Position numbers and translations under genes: made by a program | NCBI GenBank assembly: GCA_964455905.1 | Contig: CAYVYN010000004.1 | Coordinates: forward strand, 62,001 to 126,000 | Source: CAIJXB01 sp964455905 | Lineage (GTDB): Bacteria > Chlamydiota > Chlamydiia > Chlamydiales > Rhabdochlamydiaceae | DNA length: 64,000 nucleotides | Direction of reading: 5' to 3' | Shown here: positions 52,510 through 61,451 of the stretch, piece after piece | How the letters are laid out: each line of letters starts with the position of its first letter | How positions within the stretch are numbered: the first letter of the stretch is position 1 | The notes under the pieces: generated by a model | What the model was told of the DNA's origin: nothing | What the model saw: the letters and a program-made list of their open reading frames with translations, nothing else | The model's database searches: none

Positions 52510-55500
52510 AAAAGGTTTTAGAAAGCCCTTCCTTACAAGAATTTCTTGAAGGAGTCGCAAAGACTCCTTCTTTTTTAATTGAACATCTTTGGGATACTCC
52601 CAAAGCAATCCTAGCTGTTTCGCTACAAGAATTCACAAAAAAAAACATATTAATTTTGTCAGGAAAAAAAGAAGACCGTTTTTTAGATGCCTTTTCTTTT
52701 TTTAACAAAGAAGTTCTCGACTTTCTCCCTTGGGAAACTCTACCCGGAGAAGACATCCCTCCAAGTATCGATATCTCAGGAAAAAGGATTGAAATTCTAT
52801 ACAAGTTAGCAACACAAAAAGAGCCTTGTATTTTGCACTGTCCAATACAAAGTCTTATGCAAAAAACACTGCAACCTAAATCCATCACGTCGTTATGTCA
52901 ACTTTTACAAACAGGCCAAAAGGCAAGCTTTAAGGATCTTCCTGAAATGCTTTTACGCTTAGGCTATAAAAGATGCCCAATTGCTGCGGATAAAGGAGAG
53001 TTTGCAATACGAGGAGGTCTTGTTGATATTTTTCCTATTTCATCCAAAGACCCTTATAGAATTGATTTTTTTGGTGATGTAATTGAAAGTATTCGAATTT
53101 ATGACCCGATCGGACAAAAGTCGATTCAAAAGGTAGACTCTATTTTTCTTTCTCCTGCGTCAGAATGGAACCTTCTTAAAGAAGAAAAAAAAGCAGCAAC
53201 CATACTAGATTATTTAGGTCCTAATACTCTTATTTTATTTGATGACTTACTTGCTATTGAAGATTCGTATGTAGCATTAAAATCTCTGATTAAATCTCAA
53301 GACAAACTCCTTTTTCCCCTAGAAAAACTCATCGAAAAACTACCCGACTTTTCTCACGTCTTCTTTATAAAAGAGACCTTAGAATCTCTTTCTGAAGTAA
53401 CCTTAGAAAGTAAAACAGGACGGAAATTTCACTCTGGAAAAAAGCGATTCCAGCCTCTTTCTTTTCAGTTTTTCAATCAACCAATTACTTCCTCTAGATG
53501 GAATCATCCTTTTTTAGAAGTGTCTACTTTCTTTAGTCGATTTGAAAATAAAGCTTCGTCTACAACCCAAGAAATCCTCCAAGGGATTAGTGAACACACA
53601 AAAAAAAATCTAAATCTCCACTTTATCGTCAGCGGCCCGCCTGAAGAAAAGATGATTCATGATAAATTGAAAGAACTTCATCTTGAAATTCCTAAAAATG
53701 CAGCTTTCGATACGGGATATCTTGCTGGAGGTTTTGTTTTAGAAGATGCACACCTAGCTTGCATACCAACTGCCGAACTCACCCACCGATATAAAGTAAG
53801 AAGGGAAGGCTGGAGAAACAGCTACCACACCCCTTCCTCAGAGTTTCATCAACTTGGCCCAGGTGATATTGTCGTTCATATGCATAACGGCATTGGTAAA
53901 TTCTTAGGAACAACGCATAAGAAAAATCACCTAGGAGAGGAAACTGAATATCTTCAAATTGAGTACGCAGAAAACAGTAACCTCTATGTCCCCGTTGCAG
54001 ACTCTCATCTTGTCAATAGATACATAGGCTCAAAAGAAGAAAAACCTTCTTTTAGTGTATTAGGATCTAAAAAATGGCATAAAACTTGTATAGACGCACA
54101 AAACTCTATCGTAGGATATGCTAAAGAGCTTTTACAAAAAATGGCAGAACGTGTAGCTGCGACAGGATTTCGCTATCCAGAAGACTCTATCGATGTCCAA
54201 TTGTTTGAAGAAGAATTTCCTTTTTTTGAAACAGAAGACCAACTAAAAGCAATAGACGCCATCAAAAAAGATATGTGCTCAGAAAAAATCATGGACCGAT
54301 TAATCTGTGGAGATGTCGGGTACGGAAAAACTGAAGTAGCCATGAGAGCGGCTTTTAAAGCTGTAGTGGATGGGGGTAAACAGGTGGCCGTACTAGTCCC
54401 CACAACAGTCTTAGCCATGCAGCACTATGAAACATTCAAAGAAAGAATGGGAAATTTCCCAGTTGAGATAGGAGTCCTCTCCCGCTTTTCTTCTGCAAAA
54501 AAAGTGAAAGAAACACTAAAAAAACTAGAAGAAGGCAGTATTGACATCGTTGTAGGCACCCACAGGTTGATTAGCAAAGATATTCATTTTAAAAACCTGG
54601 GCCTTCTTATCATAGATGAAGAACAAAGATTTGGAGTAAAAGCTAAAGAGCACATCAAAGGTTTAAAATCAGCTATAGATTGCCTAACCCTTTCAGCGAC
54701 TCCAATTCCACGAACACTCTACATGTCTTTGGTTGGAGCTAGAGACCTTTCAGAAATTAATACACCCCCACAAGACCGCCTTCCAATTAAAAGTATTGTC
54801 GTAGAAAAAAACAACACTCTAATTAAAACAGGATTACTAAGAGAATTTTCACGCGATGGACAAGCTATTTTTATTCACAATCGAGTAGAAACAATTTATA
54901 AAGTTGCAGAAGAGCTACAAAAAATGGTCCCCCAAGCTAAAATAGCTATAGGGCATGGGCAAATGTCCGCAGATGAAATTGATTCCGTGTTCCATTCTTT
55001 TAAAACAGGCGAGTCTGATCTTTTAGTCGCAACAACTATTATAGAAAACGGCATCGATATTCCTAATGCCAACACGATTTTTATTGATAGATCCGATCTT
55101 TTTGGAATGGCAGATCTTTATCAATTAAGGGGGCGTGTTGGAAGATGGAACAGGCCAGCCTACGCCTACTTTCTCACCCCCGCTAACAAAAGCCTTCCTG
55201 AACTTTCAAGCCAAAGACTCCAGTCTTTAGCCGAAAGCTCAGGCTATGGAGCTGGAATGAAACTAGCATTGCGCGATTTAGAGATGCGTGGGGCTGGTGA
55301 TATTTTAGGAGTTCAACAGTCTGGGCAAATTTCTGCGATCGGTTTCCACTTCTACTGTAAATTACTCAAAAAAGCAGTGGATTCTTTAAAAAAGCAAAAA
55401 CCAGTCCAGTTTATCGAAACAAAAATGGAATTCTCTGTCGACGCCAGATTCCCAGCCGAGTACATCAACGAATCTAGTTTACGGATGGAGCTTTACTATA

Positions 55501-55802
55501 GATTAGGGAATGCCTCTTCTTTAGAAGATATCGAGGAAATCTTTAAAGAAGTCGAAGATCGCTTTGGACCTCCTCCTAAAGAAGTGCAATTGCTCATTCT
55601 CTTTTCTCGCATTCGAGTAACAGCCTCGTCCCTTCTAATCCTTAAGCTTAAATTCGATAAATTTACATTCCAGGCTGAAAAACAAATCCTGCAGAAAACA
55701 GTGAAGGAAATCTTCCCATGTCCTCCTTTAAAAGACCTCTCTATCTTTGAGCAAAAGGTGATCGAATCTCTCAAAAAATGGACTCCTAGAGTTTCAGCAT
55801 AA
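52503..55802 (+). CDS. mfd: Transcription-repair coupling factor Mfd
   Basis: 1,099 residues. Starts at a TTG (52503) that overlaps the alaS stop by 7 nt; no ATG fits the N-terminus. The UvrB-like N-terminal module includes DFLPWETLPGEDIPPS and FAIRGGLVDIFPI. The RNA-polymerase-interacting domain begins at GPGDIVVHMHNGIGKFLG (about 453-470). The translocase has Walker A GDVGYGKTE (about 601-609), DEEQRFG, LSATPIPRTL and QLRGRVGR. The last domain is TRCF. It frees stalled RNA polymerase at lesions and recruits UvrA. Confidence 0.97.
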   Translation: MLKKVLESPSLQEFLEGVAKTPSFLIEHLWDTPKAILAVSLQEFTKKNILILSGKKEDRFLDAFSFFNKEVLDFLPWETLPGEDIPPSIDISGKRIEILYKLATQKEPCILHCPIQSLMQKTLQPKSITSLCQLLQTGQKASFKDLPEMLLRLGYKRCPIAADKGEFAIRGGLVDIFPISSKDPYRIDFFGDVIESIRIYDPIGQKSIQKVDSIFLSPASEWNLLKEEKKAATILDYLGPNTLILFDDLLAIEDSYVALKSLIKSQDKLLFPLEKLIEKLPDFSHVFFIKETLESLSEVTLESKTGRKFHSGKKRFQPLSFQFFNQPITSSRWNHPFLEVSTFFSRFENKASSTTQEILQGISEHTKKNLNLHFIVSGPPEEKMIHDKLKELHLEIPKNAAFDTGYLAGGFVLEDAHLACIPTAELTHRYKVRREGWRNSYHTPSSEFHQLGPGDIVVHMHNGIGKFLGTTHKKNHLGEETEYLQIEYAENSNLYVPVADSHLVNRYIGSKEEKPSFSVLGSKKWHKTCIDAQNSIVGYAKELLQKMAERVAATGFRYPEDSIDVQLFEEEFPFFETEDQLKAIDAIKKDMCSEKIMDRLICGDVGYGKTEVAMRAAFKAVVDGGKQVAVLVPTTVLAMQHYETFKERMGNFPVEIGVLSRFSSAKKVKETLKKLEEGSIDIVVGTHRLISKDIHFKNLGLLIIDEEQRFGVKAKEHIKGLKSAIDCLTLSATPIPRTLYMSLVGARDLSEINTPPQDRLPIKSIVVEKNNTLIKTGLLREFSRDGQAIFIHNRVETIYKVAEELQKMVPQAKIAIGHGQMSADEIDSVFHSFKTGESDLLVATTIIENGIDIPNANTIFIDRSDLFGMADLYQLRGRVGRWNRPAYAYFLTPANKSLPELSSQRLQSLAESSGYGAGMKLALRDLEMRGAGDILGVQQSGQISAIGFHFYCKLLKKAVDSLKKQKPVQFIETKMEFSVDARFPAEYINESSLRMELYYRLGNASSLEDIEEIFKEVEDRFGPPPKEVQLLILFSRIRVTASSLLILKLKFDKFTFQAEKQILQKTVKEIFPCPPLKDLSIFEQKVIESLKKWTPRVSA

Positions 55803-55903
55803 AAAAAACTCTCCGTTAAAACACCCCTCAATAAAAACTCTTGTTCAAAAGATATCCGTCGATTACTATGAAATCTTTACAAAATATTTACAACTAAGGC
55901 GTT

Positions 55904-56968
55904 ATGATATCATCTTTTTATGATGAACGATTAAGACCTGCTACTATAGAACAAAGAGACTCTCGCTCTCAAGCTATTATTTATGGTTGTCCAGCGCAAA
56001 GTAGAGATGAAGTGGAACTCTTCTTAAAAACTCTTAACGAAGAAATCAATAGCATCCCCCTTCATCTACTTGATATTTTTTTCAACCAAAGGAGCAGATG
56101 TTCCCTACGTGACATTCTTGAATTTTCTAAAGTAGAGAACCTAAACCCGTTAGCTTTTTTTCTCCTTCCAATTAGCGCTAAAAACTCATGGGAAACACTT
56201 GCAACAGCGTTTATTAGCCTATTAAATACTCAACGAATCTTATTGCCCAAAAACCCTCCACTACTACAACAAAACAAAAATGAGTTTTTACTTCTAGCTT
56301 GCTATTATAAACAACCCAAAGCAGCAGAACTTGCTCTACTTCTAGAATCTGACGCCTACTTTATCATTAACCAAAGAGCTTCTTTAGACACAATTAAATT
56401 ACTTACTGAATCGATTCCTGAAAGAAGGCGCGATATTAAAATGCACTTACTTCTCAAATGCACCATAGAATACCACCAAGATCCGAAGATTCTTGAATAT
56501 CTGATAAAAAAAGCCCTAGAAGAAAATCCTTATGTTCTTAATACCCAAGGAATCCTTGGTCATGCGGCTATTTTCGGGTCAAAAGAAAGCGCTAAATTAT
56601 TACTTAAATACGGGGCATCTGTAAATTTAGAAAACCAATCCACATACACACCTCTACTGCTAGCAATACTCAACGATAATACTGAGACGGCATTACTTTT
56701 TTTAGATCCAAAATATGGCGCAAATTTAGAAAACCTTACTAGAGCCTTAAATATTGCTAAAAAGAAAAAAAACAACGCTCTAATAAGAGAACTAGACACA
56801 ATTATTACAAGCCTAACGTCTTTGAAGATAAAAATCCCTGACAACATAATACCCCAGTTCATCGAAATACCTTCAATGAGCGCCTTAGATTCACCTGATA
56901 ATGAAATTTCATCTCTTACTGAGTGGGAACTATTAGACAATCCCGACGAAGATTTTGCAGAATTCTAA
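55904..56968 (+). CDS. Ankyrin-repeat protein, candidate effector
   Basis: 354 residues. Residues about 215-300 contain two to three ankyrin-type helices and turns: ILGHAAIFGSKESAKLLLKYGASVNLE and then TPLLLAILNDNTETALLFLDPKYGANLE (shown here only as landmarks within 222-275). The N-terminal 200 residues are helical and look like degenerate repeats of the same kind. The C-terminus is acidic (WELLDNPDEDFAEF). Ankyrin proteins are typical host-interaction proteins of intracellular bacteria. It is inserted between mfd and amn, convergent to amn with a 10-nt gap. No secretion signal can be shown. Confidence 0.7.
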   Translation: MISSFYDERLRPATIEQRDSRSQAIIYGCPAQSRDEVELFLKTLNEEINSIPLHLLDIFFNQRSRCSLRDILEFSKVENLNPLAFFLLPISAKNSWETLATAFISLLNTQRILLPKNPPLLQQNKNEFLLLACYYKQPKAAELALLLESDAYFIINQRASLDTIKLLTESIPERRRDIKMHLLLKCTIEYHQDPKILEYLIKKALEENPYVLNTQGILGHAAIFGSKESAKLLLKYGASVNLENQSTYTPLLLAILNDNTETALLFLDPKYGANLENLTRALNIAKKKKNNALIRELDTIITSLTSLKIKIPDNIIPQFIEIPSMSALDSPDNEISSLTEWELLDNPDEDFAEF

Positions 56969-56978
56969 TACACCTAAC

Positions 56979-57788
56979 TTAAGCAGTAGGCTCCTCCTCG
57001 GGGACTACTTCTTTAGTTCTATAAGACCCCTTGACCTTATGAGCTTGAAGCTCTGCTGCTCTATGTAAAATAGCAATTCCCTTTTCCACATGATCTGGCA
57101 TGTATTTATCATAGACGGATTCAGAACTTTTTTTAGTTTTAATTCCATCGTTATTTAAAGGAAGATCCGAAACTAAAAGCAAAGACCCTAGTGTGAATTT
57201 TCTTTTATAACTAGCTGCAAATAAGGTAGCACATTCCATTTCAATTGCTTGAGCTTTAGTAATTTTTAGCCTGTTTTTAAATTCTTCGTTAAACTCCCAA
57301 AAACGCATGTTTGTGGTGTAGGTAATACCAATATGATAAGTAGATTTCTCCGCTTCAAGAACATCGGTTACAGCTTTTTGCATTAAAAAATTAGCAAGGG
57401 CTGGAACCTCTGCTGGAAAGTAAAAATCGGAAGTCCCCTCACCTCTTACACTCGCTACCGGCACTAAATACTCTCCAACTGTATAACGTCTTCTAAGCCC
57501 CCCACACATACCAAGAAAAAGACTCACCTTGAACGGTAAAAAAGAACAAAGATCCACAACAAGAGCGGCCGCAGGAGATCCTATTTTAAAGTCAAGGATA
57601 CTGACTCCCTCTGAAGGAGAATGCGCCACCTTAAAAACAGACCCCTCTAAAATGGGGACATTTCTAGAGCGAGAAAAATATTCCACATATCGTGGAAAGT
57701 TTGTTAAAATTAACTTAGGCTGAAATGCAGATGCGTCGCAACCTGAATACCTTTCTAGTGTCTCTTTAGCAAATAATTCTTCATGCAT
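56979..57788 (-). CDS. amn: AMP nucleosidase
   Basis: 269 residues, the size of the chlamydial enzyme (CT751) rather than the 484-residue E. coli Amn, which has an extra N-terminal domain. Nucleoside-phosphorylase-superfamily features: FLGMCGGLRRRYTVGEYLVPVASVRGEG split around the phosphate or base loop, and IEMECATLFAASYKRK with the catalytic acidic residues of the MTAN/Amn fold. It cleaves AMP to adenine and ribose-5-phosphate. It is divergent from the Inc-like gene at 57949. Confidence 0.92.
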   Translation of the reverse strand: MHEELFAKETLERYSGCDASAFQPKLILTNFPRYVEYFSRSRNVPILEGSVFKVAHSPSEGVSILDFKIGSPAAALVVDLCSFLPFKVSLFLGMCGGLRRRYTVGEYLVPVASVRGEGTSDFYFPAEVPALANFLMQKAVTDVLEAEKSTYHIGITYTTNMRFWEFNEEFKNRLKITKAQAIEMECATLFAASYKRKFTLGSLLLVSDLPLNNDGIKTKKSSESVYDKYMPDHVEKGIAILHRAAELQAHKVKGSYRTKEVVPEEEPTA

Positions 57789-57948
57789 TGCAAATCCTAT
57801 CTTTTCGCAAAAAAAAGTGTTTCGTTTTTTAGATTAAATACAGAACCAAAAAACACTTTTCTTCTTTTTTTTTCATATACAACAAAAAGCTCTTTATAAA
57901 AAACTACTATTTTTCTATTGTTCTTCGCTTAAAATCCAAGGAGTTTTT

Positions 57949-58647
57949 ATGCTTAATTTTATTACGGTTCCTTTGTGCTTTTTTTCGTATCCAACAACCG
58001 AAAAAAAACAAACGCACTCCTATAATAACCTCTACCCTCTTTTTCAACGAGCCATTCTTTTCTTAAAAGCAACCTATAGTTCTTTAGAAAACAACCTTCC
58101 CTCTTATCTATACTCTTGCGCGATAGTTTTTTCTTTAATTGGGCTAGGTTGTAGCATTTTTTTACATGGCACGCTTACCCCCCTAATCTTCACAATACTC
58201 GCTATAATATGTTTTATTGCCAAACAGCTGCAAAAACACTTAGTTAAACAAAATTCAAGTCTAAAAAAAGACACGGACAATCAAAAACAAGTAATACTTA
58301 ACTTAAGCGAAACTTTAGTTCAAAAAGAAATGCGTACAGAAGAGCTTGTTACTCTTTTTACAGACGCGAGAAAACAATTAAATGAGCTAACAGAGCGCTT
58401 GACTAACTCCTTGGCTCAATTTCAAAAAACTCTTCTCTCTGAAAGTCAAGAAACAAAAGACACAATAAAAAAATTTTTAAATGCTAGTTCCCCTCTTACT
58501 ATTATAGATAAATTAGACCAACTTTTAAAATTAAGCACGGCGACTCCAGATATGCTTGCCTTAATCTTCAAACAAAATGCTGAGTCCTTAGAGCTACTAA
58601 AATCTATGCACAAAAAAGTGGTTGTAGACAAAGAAGATGTTGTTTAA
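57949..58647 (+). CDS. Inc-like protein: bilobed hydrophobic domain plus coiled coil
   Basis: 232 residues. A hydrophobic hairpin occupies about residues 50-95: two helices (YSCAIVFSLIGLGCSIFL and LIFTILAIICFIA) split by the short turn HGTLTP. This is the bilobed motif that marks chlamydial inclusion membrane (Inc) proteins. After it comes a long coiled-coil region (about 100-185: KDTDNQKQVILNLSETLV, AQFQKTLLSESQETKDTI) and an acidic end. A strong ribosome-binding site (AAGGAG) precedes the ATG. Inc proteins are type III secreted and act at the vacuole surface. No family name can be given. Confidence 0.65.
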   Translation: MLNFITVPLCFFSYPTTEKKQTHSYNNLYPLFQRAILFLKATYSSLENNLPSYLYSCAIVFSLIGLGCSIFLHGTLTPLIFTILAIICFIAKQLQKHLVKQNSSLKKDTDNQKQVILNLSETLVQKEMRTEELVTLFTDARKQLNELTERLTNSLAQFQKTLLSESQETKDTIKKFLNASSPLTIIDKLDQLLKLSTATPDMLALIFKQNAESLELLKSMHKKVVVDKEDVV

Positions 58648-58685
58648 AATGACTCAAAACACAATTCACTATATTAGGACATCCT

Positions 58686-59252
58686 ATGGCACAACAAGTT
58701 AGTACGAATGAATTTAGAGCAGGACTTAAAGTAGAAGTAGAGGGCGATCCCTACACCATGGTAAGCAATGAATTTGTAAAACCTGGGAAAGGACAACCTT
58801 TTAACCGAGTAAAATTAAAGCATCTACTCACAAACCGCGTCGTAGAAAAAACATTTAAATCAGGCGAAAAACTTGAGATAGCTGACGTAGAAGAAAACAA
58901 AATGCGTATGCTTTATAAAGAAGCGGATCAATGCATTTTTATGGATGACAACACGTTTGATCAAATTTCTGTTCCTCTTAGCTCTTTACAAGAAACAGAA
59001 CAGTGGCTTATGGAAGAGCTTCTATACACAATTATTTTTTACAAAGGCCAACCAATTGATGTCCAACCCCCTACATTTTTAGAAATGGTTATTGTAGAAA
59101 CAGCTCCTGGAATTCGAGGAGATACCTCAGGTCGTGTTTTAAAACAAGCAACCACTAATACAGGGGCTAAAATTCAAGTGCCTATCTTTATTGAAGAAGG
59201 GACAAAAATTAAGGTCGACACGAGAACCGGAGAGTATGTCTCTCGCCTCTAA
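58686..59252 (+). CDS. efp: Elongation factor P
   Basis: 188 residues, three-domain EF-P. The N-terminal KOW-like domain has the modification loop EFVKPGKGQPF; the modified lysine of E. coli (K34) corresponds to K35. The C-terminus PGIRGDTSGRVLKQATTNTG and KVDTRTGEYVSRL is standard. EF-P relieves ribosome stalling at proline runs. It is the CT752 (efp2) counterpart by position next to amn. The gene for its lysyl-modifying enzyme overlaps its end, and a terminator hairpin lies just after its stop. Confidence 0.97.
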   Translation: MAQQVSTNEFRAGLKVEVEGDPYTMVSNEFVKPGKGQPFNRVKLKHLLTNRVVEKTFKSGEKLEIADVEENKMRMLYKEADQCIFMDDNTFDQISVPLSSLQETEQWLMEELLYTIIFYKGQPIDVQPPTFLEMVIVETAPGIRGDTSGRVLKQATTNTGAKIQVPIFIEEGTKIKVDTRTGEYVSRL

Positions 59253-60183
59253 AAGATCGATTTTACAAGAGCGCGCACTTGCTTTTCAAAAAGTGCGCTC
59301 TTTTTTTTCTAAAAAAAATGTTCTAGAAGTTGACACCCCCCTCCTTAGTAAAACGGCCCCAATTGATGAACACATTGATATCATGACGGTCCAGATTGAT
59401 CCCCATAGCCTAGGATACCTCCACTCTTCACCAGAATACGCCATGAAAAGATTGCTTTCCCTAGACTCGGGAGACATTTTTCAAATGAGCCACGTATTTC
59501 GGCAAGGAGAGCACAGTCCTCGACACAATCCAGAATTCACTATGGTTGAGTGGTATCGGATCCAAATGCCCTTCGTTTCTTTTATCGAAGAAACAGCAGA
59601 TTTCATAGAACTTTTTTTAGGAAAAATGCCACGCACACTACTTTCTTATAGAAAAGCCTTTTTTCTTTACACCGGGATTGACTATCTCTACGCCTCTAAA
59701 GAAGACCTCATAAAAAGACTTCAAAAGGAAAATATCGAGATCTCAACAGCTTCTTCCTGGGATAAAGAAGGACTACTCCACCTTATAATGGGATGCCTAA
59801 TAGAGCCCCATTTAGGCAAAAATGAGCTTTTAATACTTACGGACTACCCTGCATCCCAAGCTTCTTTAGCGCAAATAGAAAATAAAGAAGGAGAAATGGT
59901 AGCTAAAAGATTTGAAATCTACCATCAAGGAATAGAACTAGCCAATGGATATCTAGAACTCATCGATGCCGCTCAACAAAAAAAAAGGCTACTAGAAGCA
60001 TCCTCTCAAAGAACTCTAGCAGGCAAAGATCCCTTACCAATTGATGAAAAATTTCTAGAAGCTCTTAAGGCAGGAATTCCTCCCTGCTGTGGTGTTGCCG
60101 TCGGATTTGATAGATTGCTTATGCTTCAAAGCAATAGCAAAGACATTAAACAAGTCCTCGCTTTTTCATGGGACGAGTTATAA
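59236..60183 (+). CDS. epmA: EF-P--lysine ligase EpmA (PoxA/GenX)
   Basis: 315 residues from the ATG at 59236, which has GGAGAG about 3 nt upstream and overlaps efp by 17 nt; an earlier in-frame ATG at 59191 is less likely. Class II lysyl-tRNA-synthetase core: SSPEYAMKRLL, motif 2 FRQGEHSPRHNPEFTMVEWY, and motif 3 CCGVAVGFDRLLML. No anticodon-binding domain, as expected of EpmA. It ligates lysine (beta-lysine in E. coli) to EF-P, whose target lysine is present. The aminomutase EpmB is not in this window. Confidence 0.94.
   Translation: MSLASKRSILQERALAFQKVRSFFSKKNVLEVDTPLLSKTAPIDEHIDIMTVQIDPHSLGYLHSSPEYAMKRLLSLDSGDIFQMSHVFRQGEHSPRHNPEFTMVEWYRIQMPFVSFIEETADFIELFLGKMPRTLLSYRKAFFLYTGIDYLYASKEDLIKRLQKENIEISTASSWDKEGLLHLIMGCLIEPHLGKNELLILTDYPASQASLAQIENKEGEMVAKRFEIYHQGIELANGYLELIDAAQQKKRLLEASSQRTLAGKDPLPIDEKFLEALKAGIPPCCGVAVGFDRLLMLQSNSKDIKQVLAFSWDEL
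59268..59308 (+). terminator. Rho-independent terminator of efp, inside the epmA coding region
   Basis: Stem GCGCACTT (59273-59280) with AAGTGCGC (59291-59298), extended by further pairs beyond one mismatch, a 10-nt loop, then an eight-T run (59301-59308). It begins about 16 nt after the efp stop and falls in codons 12-24 of epmA. Confidence 0.75.
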
Positions 60184-60395
60184 AAATACAAATTCACACA
60201 AGATTATCAAGTAATTAACAGTGGTCTTGAAAGGCACTTACAACTGAAGACACCAATCTAACCGCAAGAAAACCACTTAAGGACTTCTTTGCATTCCTCT
60301 TTTTTACAATAGGGGCTACGCTCTATAGTAATTTTATAAAACCCTATGTTTGCGATTAAAAGCCCCAATTAACCCTAAGAACAAGTAAAAATATA

Positions 60396-61304
60396 TTAAA
60401 TAGGGGTCAACATGCCCAAAGCTTCTTTTGTAGCAGTTTTAACCACCCCGGACTTCTCAAGGGATGTTATATATCTTTGATCAAACTCAATAGCTTCTTT
60501 GATATAAGCTTTTCCTCTAATAGATCTTTTTAAGTTGTCTAAAGGTCCTGCACACTCGGACATAAATTGAAAATAGTGCAATGCCATTGAAGCTACTCGA
60601 GCCCCAGAAGTCACCAAACTTTTTCTTGAAGACAAAGACTCTTCTAACAAAATAGATAAAAGCCCTTCTTCAAAAAATTCCGCATCTTGAATAGTTTCTA
60701 TATGTTGCATTTGTAACCTCTTCAAAGAGTCCTCTATTTCCCCTTCAACAAAAGTATCCACTTCAAATTGAACTCTTTTAGTTAGAATAGACTCCCGCGC
60801 AAACCGCTCAAGACTCTCTTTTTCACAAAACTGATTTGCTATTGTTATCTCTCCAAAAGACCCATCTTGTACAAACACAGGATTTCGAATCAACGCACCG
60901 GAAAAAGGACAAAAGAGGTGCCTTTCCTTCCATAAAGGATCTTCTTTTAAAACATGAACCCATCCCAAAGGAATTCGTTTAGCAGGTGCTATAATTGTTT
61001 TAAATAAAGCTCGAGCAAAAACACAAGCTCTTGCTATTTCCAAATAATTACGAGCTTGAACTGTACGTAAACTTTTAGAAGCTAAAAGATTTACCTTCGA
61101 GACCAAATCAAGTGCTTTTTCTGAAGAAAAAACTAATTCAAATATCTGAATAAGGTTCTCTTGCACTCCAAAAAAAACAGATTCTACCTTACTTTCTAAG
61201 GGACTTGCCCCTTCATTCCTTGTATAAAAAACATCCCGCGGCGGCGTTAAACCCAAAATCATCATAAAAAACCAACAGTTAAATATTTTTTTGAACGAAA
61301 GCAT
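60396..61304 (-). CDS. U-box-like protein, candidate E3 ubiquitin ligase effector
   Basis: 302 residues from the ATG at 61304; the frame is open to a TTG at 61349 but neither start has a clear ribosome-binding site. A hydrophobic N-terminus (CWFFMMILG) suggests a signal or anchor. Near the middle, HLFCPFSGALIRNPVFVQDG matches the first half of a eukaryotic U-box (pattern F-x-C-P-I-S-x-x-x-x-x-P-V-x-x-x-x-G). The second half (GEITIANQFCEKESLERF) is divergent, so the match is partial. The rest is helical. U-box proteins recruit E2 enzymes without zinc; in a bacterium such a domain would act in the host. The preceding 60184-60395 gap shows no gene. Confidence 0.52.
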   Translation of the reverse strand: MLSFKKIFNCWFFMMILGLTPPRDVFYTRNEGASPLESKVESVFFGVQENLIQIFELVFSSEKALDLVSKVNLLASKSLRTVQARNYLEIARACVFARALFKTIIAPAKRIPLGWVHVLKEDPLWKERHLFCPFSGALIRNPVFVQDGSFGEITIANQFCEKESLERFARESILTKRVQFEVDTFVEGEIEDSLKRLQMQHIETIQDAEFFEEGLLSILLEESLSSRKSLVTSGARVASMALHYFQFMSECAGPLDNLKRSIRGKAYIKEAIEFDQRYITSLEKSGVVKTATKEALGMLTPI

Positions 61305-61380
61305 TTGTAACAAACTAGCAAGCGAATTAATAACAATTATCAAAATCAAAAATCAAGACAAAATAAATTAAAATTACATA

Positions 61381-61410
61381 TTGACACAAAAAATGGAGCA
61401 AAGATATGCT
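61381..61410 (+). promoter_or_regulatory. Promoter of htpG
   Basis: TTGACA (61381-61386), an 18-nt spacer and TATGCT (61405-61410) lie 41 nt before the ATG. No CIRCE-type inverted repeat is visible beside it, so HrcA control is not indicated. Confidence 0.65.
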
Positions 61411-61451
61411 TCATACGTTCATCTTAACCTATTTAATAAGGAAATATTTCT

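Noticed and set aside
57805..57865. A+T-rich inverted repeat (AAAAGTGTTT and AAACACTTTT) between amn and the Inc-like gene
   Set aside because: Low complexity, and such pairs are common in this composition; no T-run or position relative to a gene that would give it a clear role.
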